From contig CAJNOL010000515.1 of assembly GCA_905250125.1 (NCBI GenBank), positions 1-64,000 on the forward strand: a stretch of 64,000 nt of DNA, written 5' to 3'. Below the pieces are notes generated by a model. That model was not told where the DNA came from and ran no database searches. It was given only the letters and a program-made list of their open reading frames with translations. Position numbers and translations under genes: made by a program. Each line of letters opens with the position of its first letter. Position 1 is the first letter of the stretch. Shown piece by piece: positions 14,401-26,400 of the stretch. This DNA is from Rotaria sordida. Lineage: Eukaryota; Rotifera; Eurotatoria; Philodinida; Philodinidae.

Positions 14401-17400
14401 CAGACCTTAAAATTGTCCTTGGTCACGTCAACAATTTATTAAGATAGATTATAATTTTTTTGATGGACTCATCTCGATGCAATACAGTGTCAAAAAACAT
14501 ATATATAGAGTAACCATGTCATCGCATCTGTCTCGAGCAATATTTTCAGGATCAATTGAAGAGTTAATTCTTTTTATTAAAAAATAATCACAAGTTTGTC
14601 TCACAATCAGTGCAAGGATCTAAATAATATCACGAATAGACACAAATAACAAAGTGTTCGTTTTCTAAACAACACACACATTACAACCTCTTGACGTATC
14701 TTTATTTAAAGCATACTAACTTAAGTTTTATGTTTCATATTATAAATGTTTCAAAACATATACCTGAACAGCTCATCTAGTTATAATCTTTTTCAGTAAG
14801 TTTTCTTTCGATTAATATACTCAGACTCACTTCTTGTCTTTAACTAGCTCGGTGGCAATCAATCATTATAAAAATACATAGCACATATATATTTCTGTAG
14901 TTATCTGATGTCTAATGAAATATCATTCAATGCTTATCACATTGATGTTATTGCCTTAATCGTTGACAAGAATTTGACATATGCTGTAAGGATATGTCTT
15001 TCCAACATTTGCAATATCTGATCTATCGATAGATCAACAAAATGTTAATTAAAGTATTATTAAATTGTTTTTACAAGTTCTCCTTAGTAGCTAATGGCTA
15101 CAAAACACATCTTTATTAACATTTTATTTAATGCAGAAATGTTAACTAATTTGGAAATACAAAAGAAGAACTCATCAACTTCCTAGGATGAAGATTACAA
15201 CTTTTGTAGGCGGTCGTAAATAATCCTACACACATACGCTTCTTTGCACTCACAAGAAAGACCACTTTCCCTCTCTCTGCATAAACACATGAGAAATGAT
15301 CATTTTATGTAAAATAAACATTTACGGTTTAATTAGTTGTTCGACTTAATCTAAATAAAATAATAAATTTTTGTTTTGTTGTAAATAAATATTTGCTATT
15401 GAATTTGTTGTTGAATTCAGGATGCAAAGGCAATGTGGTCGATAGGTACAACTCAACTCATAACTAACTTATGACTATATACGATCATATTCTACAGTAG
15501 TGCACAATCGTATTTGAACGCATGGCGTCGTATACGACGACTGGATTTTTGACGTAGTTCATAGTACTCAGCCGTTTACGATAGTATCTTTTCGACCTGG
15601 GCTACTAGAATACTGCTGTAAGACAGAGATTAACTTATTTGCATCACGCCATAATTATCCCATATACGAATTGTTATGAACACAATATCCAATAAATGTC
15701 TGTTGCAGATCATCTATTATCATTTTTAATACATAGATTTCTTTATTTGATCTGAGTTTTCAAATTCATTTCAACCCTTTCATTTTCGTTTTTTTTTTTA
15801 ATGTTTGAATCAGAACGAATGATTGAGTCTGTCTTATTTTTAATAGAATATATCTGAAACAAAAGCTTTCTACGGTACAATTCCAAGATTATTTACAAAA
15901 GTTAATGGAAACAACTGTCATACCAGACAAATTTAAACTAACAGAAGAACAGTTAATTCAAATTGGCATTGAAGAAAATATCTCAATCCTAGATGGTATA
16001 TAACTTGTTTTGAATATATATTTTGCTGCGTTGAATAAATATTTTAACAAATATTATTTATTTACTGTCTTGCATTTTATATATTTTTATTTAATATAAT
16101 TTTCCGAGTTTACAAATATTATGCTCGTATGATTTCATGTGAATTGTGCAAGAAAGTCATGTATTTTCTTTTGCAATTATCATTGTCATGAAAGACAACG
16201 AAGGATATATCTTCTTCCTTCATATTCACTCAATGAATTTCAATAAAAGTGATCAGCGAATTCAAAGCTTCATTCATCGAACAGCTAAATAATGATTCCA
16301 GCACGCATGTGATGTTATTTGATAGCAACATACATAATTGTTTTTTTTTGCATTGTACAACAGAGCATCCTTCAATCTATTCGTTGATTTAAAATAATCA
16401 GAGAAGTGTTGAATCTATTTCTCTTTTTTTAGTTCACCATATTGGAGCATCACAAGGCAATCTTCATTTAAATGAAAACCAAATCCGATCTTTAATGACT
16501 CATATAAATTTGGTTAACTGGATGTCGTTAACTTCCACGTTACCAATAGAACAACAACAATCATGGCTTATTCTTCAACTCGATCAATTAATCGAATTAT
16601 GTAATCAACAAATGATTGATATCGATAAACTTCTTGATAATATACCTACTTTACAAAATTCATCATTATTTGATAGTTCTAATATTAAGTTTACTCTCAC
16701 ATCTTCACAAATCGCACATTTGATCAATCAAAATAATTTTGATATTCGAAAATTAATAGATATCGAACAAAATTTAAAACAACAAGACATACAAGCTCAA
16801 CAATTTCGTTTGAATTCATCACAATTGGCTTATCTCTGTGCTCATCATCGTGCTATTAATAATCAAGGAATTATTGGACTTTCTGTTGCTCAGCTAATAG
16901 GCATCTATATGTTACAACAAAAATTAAATGAAAATGATCCTTCATTATTATTTTCATTGGATTATCAACAAATCAAACATCTAGCTTTAATTCAAAGTAA
17001 GTAATCGATTCAAATTCTATCATCGATTCGACTTGATTTATTATTTATATTATATTAGACATGAGTTTAGAACATTTTCATTCGTTACCTAGTTCCAACA
17101 AACCATTCCAACTAACACACAATCAATTGATTCATCTTGCTATGGAAAATAAAATACCAATAAAACAACTCATATCAATTCATAATGATCAAAAATCAAA
17201 AATATTCGATCAGAAACAACTCTGTGCTTTGATCAATCAAAATAGTCAACCAAATATGATACAAAAGTCTGCTGATCTTACTCAATCGATTGATAAATCA
17301 TTTCATATACAACAACATGTTCATTTGACTGTCGAACAAATTTTTTCTCTTATAAAATCTTCTAATATTAAACTCAATCAATTGACAACTTTTATAACAG

Positions 17401-20400
17401 AACATATCGATGTAAATATAAAATGGTTAAAATAGTCTTTTGTTGAAATATATTCTTATTCATAGATGATAGAATTTCGTTTTAAACCAGAACAACTAGT
17501 TACACTATGGGATATGAATATTTCGATTGATGATTTAGAATACACTACATCTTCACCAAGATCATTATCTCAATTTATTCTCAGTGATGAACAATTTAGT
17601 AGTTTACTTTATTCAGTTTCTACTTCTATTCTGTCCACACATTATAAATCATCAATCATGATGAAGCCATTGATTCAATCCAATAAATCTATCAACATTA
17701 TAGAAAAATCAACTGATATGCAAAATCAATTACATTCTTCTCTTGCCGATCAATTGACAGCTATGCATGAACGACTTAAATCAAGTATACAAACTCATAT
17801 TGAAACAGTCGAAATAGTATCCAATTCAATATTAAAACGTAATCGCATTGAAAATACTCTCAATCTTGTTCATCAATTGAGTCTACATTCTATTGATGAT
17901 ATATCTACTAAAGAAGTAGAAACTATTCCATCATTTATACTCGATTTACTCAAAATAAACACAATAACAGAAAATATTTACAAATCAATTAAGCAAGGTG
18001 AAATAACATCAGATATACTAGATAAACCTGTTAAACTTGCTACAAAATCAAAAGAAATGATTGATCTTATTGCAAATGGTAATTTAAACAAGACAATAAT
18101 CGAAAGTATTCAAACTTATGAACTTAGTTTTTCTCAAATTTATAAAATTCAAACACAACTACTTACTCCAAAACTTATTGGTAATAATCTTTATTCTTCT
18201 TATTTAACTTAATCAATCACTTGTATATATATATATGTATTTTAGAAGAATTCAAATCAGAAAATCTCTCGAAACGTATTCTCGATGCATATAAAAGTCA
18301 ATCACCATTGCAAATTATTAATAAAGTTCGTTCATCAGTAACACAATTGAATAAATTACTTCTTCAACAGTCATCAAGTATTTCTCAGTCAGATCCTACT
18401 ATAGTACCAATCGTCCAACAGACAACAACACAAAATATTATCACAACTGATAATGTATTCGAGAGTGATGATCTTAATACAGAAAAACAAATTTCATCTA
18501 ACGAAAATAGTTAGTAAAAAAACACATTTTTTGAGAAAAGTGTTCTCTCCCTCTTCTAATATCGGTCACCATAAAGGATAGAGATCTGAAAATTTGTGTA
18601 GAGAAGACTTCGTGAGTCAACAGACCTATCATTATATAGCGCTCAGCTATCTGTAATGTAAATTTTGTGAAGGTTCGCCAACCTCCTCAAGAATTGTGAT
18701 CATTATGCTCTAACCACCAGTGTACAAAAGAAATCAACTCTTGCTCTTTCAAGACTCATAACTCAGTGATAGTTCAATATGTCAACCTAAAAATTTTTGA
18801 AAAGCTTTCTCTATATCTTAATATTGTTTCCAGAGACAACAATTTTCGAACAAATGAATTTATCTGTTGGATGGAAAATGTAACAAGAAAATAGTCACAT
18901 GTATTATAACGCGACGTTATTTATATACGATCTGTGACGCGAGTGGAGACGGGGTCCAAAATTTTTACCTCTATACTTCAACACTCCTTGTAGGTTGTCT
19001 TTCACAAAAATAGATTTCATTCATCTAAACCTAGTTTCCACTCGAGTAAGGGAGATTCTGATAGTGCTGCTGGTCCTACGGAGGAAAATATTTTCAGATC
19101 TCTATCTCTTATGATGACTGAGATCTGATCAGGAGGTGAGGAGAAAACTTTTGTCCAGAGGTGTAAATCAACATATAGATCAATAACACTTGTATAGTAG
19201 TTGACAAATCATATCGAGTAACTAAACAAAATCCAATTATTATTTATCCTAAATCACCCACCATTCGACAACAAATTCTACACGAACTTCGTGATCGTCT
19301 TGATGGTCAACTACTTGAACTTAAAAAAGAATATGGTATTGAACCTATCAAAGGTAGTTTTTTTTTTCATTTCTTTCATTCATCTCTAACATTCCTATCA
19401 GGTAAGCCATCGATTCGACAGATCACTACTAAACTTCGAACAATGGAAATTATTAAAGAACTTGAAACATTAATTGGTCGACAAATAGATGAAGTCGATA
19501 TTTTAAATATTCTTGAAGGTCACATAAGTGCTTTACTCGATGAAGTACAAGTAGATACTAACCAAACAAATGTATTGTTTAATCGTAATATTCAACAACG
19601 ATTAAATAGAATCAATGAACGAATTCAATTAGTTAATATTCTTCAACATGATATCGAAAACAAAAGATTAAAACGTATGTTAGTTTTGGTTTTTTTTAAT
19701 CGAACAAAAAAAAATCATATTATTCAGGTCAAATGAATCTCGAAGAATTAACTGCACTTGTTCTTGAAGATTTTCAAAAATTTGAACAACTTACGAATAT
19801 TCATCTTACAACAGATGATTTACGTATTATATCAATGAATCGTTTTTCATCACTTGAACAATCTATAACTCGTCAATTATCAGAATCTGAATATCGGTAT
19901 TTACTTGAAAATCATTTACCATTTGATTATATCGAACAAAAAGTTCTTAAACGACCATTAACAGTAGAAGAACGTATTGAACAAGAAGAATTGACTTTAC
20001 AACCATATCAAGAATTATTTACCGATAAAACTTCTATTTTATCTAGAAAATTTATAGACAATTTAAAACAACAACAAAATATTAAACTTACTCATACACA
20101 ATTAGAACAAGTACATGAATTTCTTCTTCTTATTATTATTGAACACTTTTGATTTTTATTATTATATATAGATTTTACAATATCGAGCACAACTTGTTGA
20201 TCAATATGATATTATTCATTCAATTTCTCCATTGATTAAAATTATTGAAGAACAACTTAATCGTTCATTAACTGTTGATGAAAAGAAACGTTTAATAGAT
20301 GATGATTATTCTATGATTGAACAAATTAAAAATCTAAAATACAATAATATCAATAGAAAAATTCTTCCTATTACAGCATCACTTCTTCAATTAGTTGAAA

Positions 20401-23400
20401 ATACACAAGATAAAAATTTATTAGAAAATATAAAATATCTTGAAAATGATATTGGACGATCATTAACAAAACAAGAAATAATTATGGTTGCAAATGGTGA
20501 TATTATTGGTCTTGAAAAATCATTTAATAAATCATTAACAACAGAAACAATTAAATCAATATATAATAATCGATTTATTGATCTTAAAAATGAATTAAAT
20601 CGTAATTTAACTGATAAAGAAATACGTGATATTCTCAATGGTAAATTAAGTGGTATCGAAAAAGCACTTGGTCGACAATTGGTAAATTTATCTTTAAATT
20701 AACGCAAAGATACTGTCATATATTCATTCGATTTTAAGTTTACAGTTTCAGTTTACTGACCATCGATTCAGTATAGTTAGTATACACTTACATGAATGTT
20801 CACTAAAGTATTGGAACAATACTCCAGTGGGCCTTGTTACAGTGTGCATCCAGCCGAACATTAGGTGAAAACACCGAAAGTCATCCTTTTATTGAGTCAA
20901 ATATCGTTTGAGACATGTTCTATCTAATAGAATAAACATTTTTATTATGAAAGAGTAGAACAACTAGAATTCAAAAATTAGCCTGAAAAAACTAGTATCA
21001 ATGAGAAAATCAATCTTAATTCATCTGGTGGACACATCCAATAGATATTCTGAATATTGTTTGATACCGCACATCGAAAAAACCTTTTAATTTAAATGAA
21101 GGATTTTTGTGACAAAAAAAATCTAAATTAATTTTCGGAGTGACTAACAAAGGAACACTTCTAAATATCAAATGGATTTCGAATCTGGACCATGTGCATC
21201 ATACAGACCCAAATGAGCTATAAATATCGTGAGAAGATTTCGAGCTAATAGCTTATTATTATCGAGATATTGTATGGTTTTCAGCTGAATACTATGGTCC
21301 CTCTCAGGGGCAGCAGAAAAACTGAACTTTGAATTTCGATTTGAAACTTTACATAGAGAGAAGCCTTAATGAAAATAGTTTATTGTAAAAGTTTCAGATC
21401 TTTTGATTAATTTTATTCTAAGATACGGCTATGGTAAAAGCATGTTTTTTCATGCCGTTCATATACAACCACGGTAAATTCCGATGTTTTTAACAGCAAT
21501 AAACTATTAGCCTGAACTCTTTCCAGAGTATGCATAGCTCATTAGAACTTGCATGATAGATAAAGTCCCGACTGAAAAGCGATTTGGCACTAGGAAACGT
21601 TTTCTTGTAAGTTGAGTAAAACGAACGCTCAGTCCTTAGTGTCAACCAACCCTAACAGCAGGTTTTCAAAAAAATCTTAATGCTTTCGCTCAACTTCTTT
21701 CTTTCAAATTCCAAAGAATTTCTATCGACAATCAATAGTGTATTCAGAATCAGCATGCGAAACTACATCTGGTGATGTATGGCACAAAACATTTTCTTGA
21801 AAAAATGTGGGCAAGGGTTCCCTCGATCTCAGGTGTTTTCTTCCGAAAATGCTTAGTGATTTTCTGAACGATATACAATCACTTATAAGCAAAATAAAAA
21901 CATTTTCAACAACGAAAGTCATATGACCGTCTGTCATGTGAAAAATACACATTATGCCTGTATCGGTGACTCATTATTTAGTAGTTAGACCAACAATGTA
22001 CAACTCTATTTGCAATATGACAAAAAGAGATGATATTTTCATAGCTGTATTTTATGATAGGAGCCACCTGATGAGCTAAAAAGATTTACAGGAATTATTC
22101 ATAAAAAATTTTCGAATTAAGTTCGAACTCAAAAGCAAGTAAATAGTTGAATATATTGTCTACAAAAGTTAAAATACATGAATCATTTCTTTTTTTGTCT
22201 TTAGACATCTACTGAACGTTTGACATACAAACCAGTCAATATAATCGATTTGACTGCATCTCAACTTACACATACTCCTTCTATTGATACAACAGTTCAA
22301 GAATTAGAAGATGTTTTAGAGCGTCGTTTAACATTAGATGAAATTCAAGTAAATAGGATTTTTAAAATTAATTCATCTCATTTTTCTAGTTATCAATCGT
22401 TATTTTTTAGTATCTAACAGATCAACAAAACAATGTAGTAAAAGAAGATTTTAACAAAAAACTATCATCTAATCAATTAGATATAAAGGAAGTGTCACAA
22501 ATGCAATTAACAGATTTTGAAAAAGATAATTCTAATGAAGATTTATTCATTTTTGATCGAATATTGAAACAACCAATTCATTTCACTTTATTCGAAATTG
22601 AAAAAGCTATAGGAAAAAGTTTAAATAGTGATGAACTTAAAAGATTTGCTGGTTCACGTTTCATTCAAATCGAATATGATTTGAGCAAATCATTAAGCGA
22701 TTTACAACGATCGAATTTACTCACTGGAGATAAATTAACTATCGAAAGTTTAATTGATCGACAATTATCTCCTGAAGAAACAGGTATAGTATTATTTCTA
22801 TGTTACTCAAATTATAGAAAAAAGTAGTGGTGAAAGTATTTTAATTTCTTATAAAAAGAAACTTAACAATTATTATTTCAAGCATTTAATGAAATAGTGA
22901 CTTGATGACCTTGTTTCTCTATTTCTTTTTTGTTCTACAGTCAATAGTTTTTGTATATTCTAATATATATAGACGAGAAGCGAATTGAGCGTTTTTTTTT
23001 GAAATTGGTGACTAACAAAACGTTGGAGAAAAGCGAAAAGTTTTTTCAAGAATGGGTGTCACCCACTCGGGACGCTTCTTAGAAAAAGATATTATACATC
23101 GAAGACAAAATATGATCTACTATGATCATCGCAAATCATAAAAACACCTTTTATATGAACTACTGCATTTCTGGTGGATTAAGTAAAAGGGATAGTGAAG
23201 AGATATGCCTTGAAATAAATAGAATAATCCCTCTATGTTTAGCAACAGCAGCTGCACATGTTTCATATTTTAATTCCGTAGAGATTGTGCTAACAGCTTT
23301 TTGTAAGGAATTAAAATATCTTCACTACTATTTTCAGTAAACTCTAAGTAATTTTTTTTGAATGTTGTTTTTTTTATAGGGCCTCATATTGTTGATATAA

Positions 23401-26400
23401 CAAATATTGAACGAATTCTTAATCGATCATTAACATTAGATGAATTAACTAATTTAGCAGGTGATCGTTTTGATGAAATTCGTATAATATTTCAACGACC
23501 ATTTAAACATGAAGAATTAATTGATTTATTAAATGGAAATTATACGAAAATTATCAAATTAATTGATGAAAAATTAAATATACAAAAAGAAGATGAATTA
23601 CAAGAATTACCTATTAATCGTATAAGATATTTTGAAAATATTCTTCGTAAGTTTTTTTTTTGATTTATTTTAATTCTTAATTTCAAATATTAGATCGTAA
23701 ATTATCTCCACATGAATTACTTCGTTTTGCTGAAAATCGTTTTGAACCATTATCACGTTTACTTAGTGATGTTATGAAATCTGAACAAATTTTAGATTTA
23801 GCATCAGGTCATTATGATAAAATTGAAATATTTTTTAATCGTTCATTAACATCGAAAGAAAAATATGATTTAAAAAAAAGTAACTTACAAGCTAATATAA
23901 AATATTCAAATTCTTATGATGAACTTGAATATATTATACAAAGAAGATTAAATGAACAAGAATTACGAACATTTATTGGTAATCAATATCATGAAATTGA
24001 AATACGTTTAGGTAAATTATTAACAGAAAAACAAATACGAAATATTTTACATGGAGAATATGATTATTCATTAATTGAAGTTGAAGATCTTATTAATTAT
24101 TTAAAACGAAAATATCAAGATAATCAGAAACGAACACAAAATATTTTTAATCAACTTATTAAAAAAATAGATCAAGATTATATTGAATCTCCAAAAGAAT
24201 CTATTATAATAAAAACTTTAAGACAATTTAATGTTACTTCATCTATTCAACAGAAACAATCTGATCTTGAATTTCATCAAAGTACTAGTGAATTATTAGA
24301 ACAACTATCGAATGATGTAGAAAAACATAAAATAATTAAACGACAAGATAGTTTAGTAGATTCACATTCATCAGAAATATTCGATAATAAAAGTATATCA
24401 AGTTATGATGAATTAAAACATTATCAACAACAATTATTATCCGATAAAGAAATCACTCCAAAATCTTTTTTCTCATCTCATGAACTAATTTCATCTGTTG
24501 TTGTTGTTGATGATGAAATTCAACCAAACAAAGCATTTGAAAATATAACACGTATTGTTGAATCAATTGCTGATAAAGAACATATTGAAGAAATGACAAC
24601 TGTGACTAATGCTATTGATAAATTTCAAATGAAATTTTCTCGAAATGGTATTACATTTTTATTTAATGGATGCATCACAATAAATGAGTCTCTTACGAAG
24701 GAATCATTCTAAATAATAAAATCATTTTTGAGTTCGGACACTGTGCGTATGATAGATTCGAGTGAGTTATGAAAAATTCCAAAAGTATCAGTACCTTTAG
24801 GTATTTCGTTCAGAGTCATAGCCATCTTAATAGGTCTACTTGTAATTAGAATGTTCTGAAATTTCCAGCTCAAAAGAATGTTTCCTTCACAATGCGAGAA
24901 TTTCATGAAGGAAATATCCTTTTGAGTTGAAAATTTCAGAATATTCTACTTATATTTTCATTATATCATTTTTTGTGAAATACGATCTAAAAGGTATATT
25001 ACAGACCGTGACTAAAGTCCTGGATTGAACTCTGACTCCATCGGAGTCGCTAAAAGAATTTTTTTCGAAGTCAGAATCGAAGTTGAAAAAACTTTAGGAA
25101 CGGAGTCACAGTTAAAAAAAACCGTGACTCTGCATGTCTCTAACTGTGACAGACACCTTCAATACTTCATCCCCTTCCGGCACCACAGGTGTTGTTGGCA
25201 TACGAGCACAGACCGTATATCAATAAAGTCTCGTTATAACATATGAACTACTTCCTTATTGCGTTTCTGAAGGATTAGGTAAAACGATGCTCAAGAAATG
25301 TGTCCCAACATAAATAGTATAATCAATTGTTTCTTCATTCAAGATTATCAACCGTGTAATACCATTGACTTTCTGCGGCAACTGTCGTTTTTGTTCGATA
25401 GCAATCTCTTGATCAGCCTCAGAACGATTGATTACCTATGCTTAATCATTTTGACTTTTACAAATACTATCGATGTCAACGAATCATCAGGATCGATTAG
25501 CTTCTTATATAGCCGTAATCCTAGATCATTGTTCGATATTCACCGAGTGCTGACTGCAGGAATATCAAGCTCCGTCCACAGTTTTCGGACGTAAGTGACT
25601 CGCTACTTTTTGAATATTTTCCTTGATCCTGACCATAAGTGAACTCGATATGTGGATGGAGTCATACTAACAAATCATTCTGCCTCATCTTTTAATTGTA
25701 GTCAGACCTATAGAATCATGTAAATCATGACATATTTCTGTTGGAATATCACCATTTTCGTAATTTGAAAATACAATATTTCAAAGATCATTACTTTTCA
25801 TTATCTAAAAGCTCAAATATATGCTTAAGTTATACACAAGATAGATAGATTTCTAGAGAATTAAACGGTGAATCTCTAGGAAAAAAAAGTACAGCTGAAT
25901 ATAATGAAAAAGTTATTCTGAAAATACTGAAAGGCTGATTTATTCAAACGCATTCTGTTATATCAACATAATTTTAAATGATTTTTCTTCAATAGTTGAT
26001 AAGCCTAGCTATCATCAAACAACAGCAACATGGTTATCAAATCTTTATAAAGATACAACATTTTCTTATCCACCAACAATTGAACCTATTGATAATAAAT
26101 TAATTAATCGTGAACTTTCTTCACCACAAATTCATACTGATGATGATTTATATTTGGGTTGGACATTATTTAAAAGTATTGACCGTCCAGATTTAGGTTT
26201 AAAAGAAGAAAAACCACGTATGATTAATGTTAAACATATAGCACAGACTTATGTTGTTGGTATACCTGAAGAATATGCTGACACTAAAACAAAAGGTAAG
26301 AAAATTATGAACTTTAAAAACAGTCATATATGTATATGTTATATATTACCAAAAGCTATTGCAAATAAAATCTATCAAGAAAAATCTATACTTCCTCGTT

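Noticed and set aside
26296-26355. Read-through of the short intron between 26295 and 26356
   Set aside because: The frame stays open, so this could be coding, but GTAAG...AAAAG gives a typical 60-bp intron and keeps the frame; left as an intron with some doubt.
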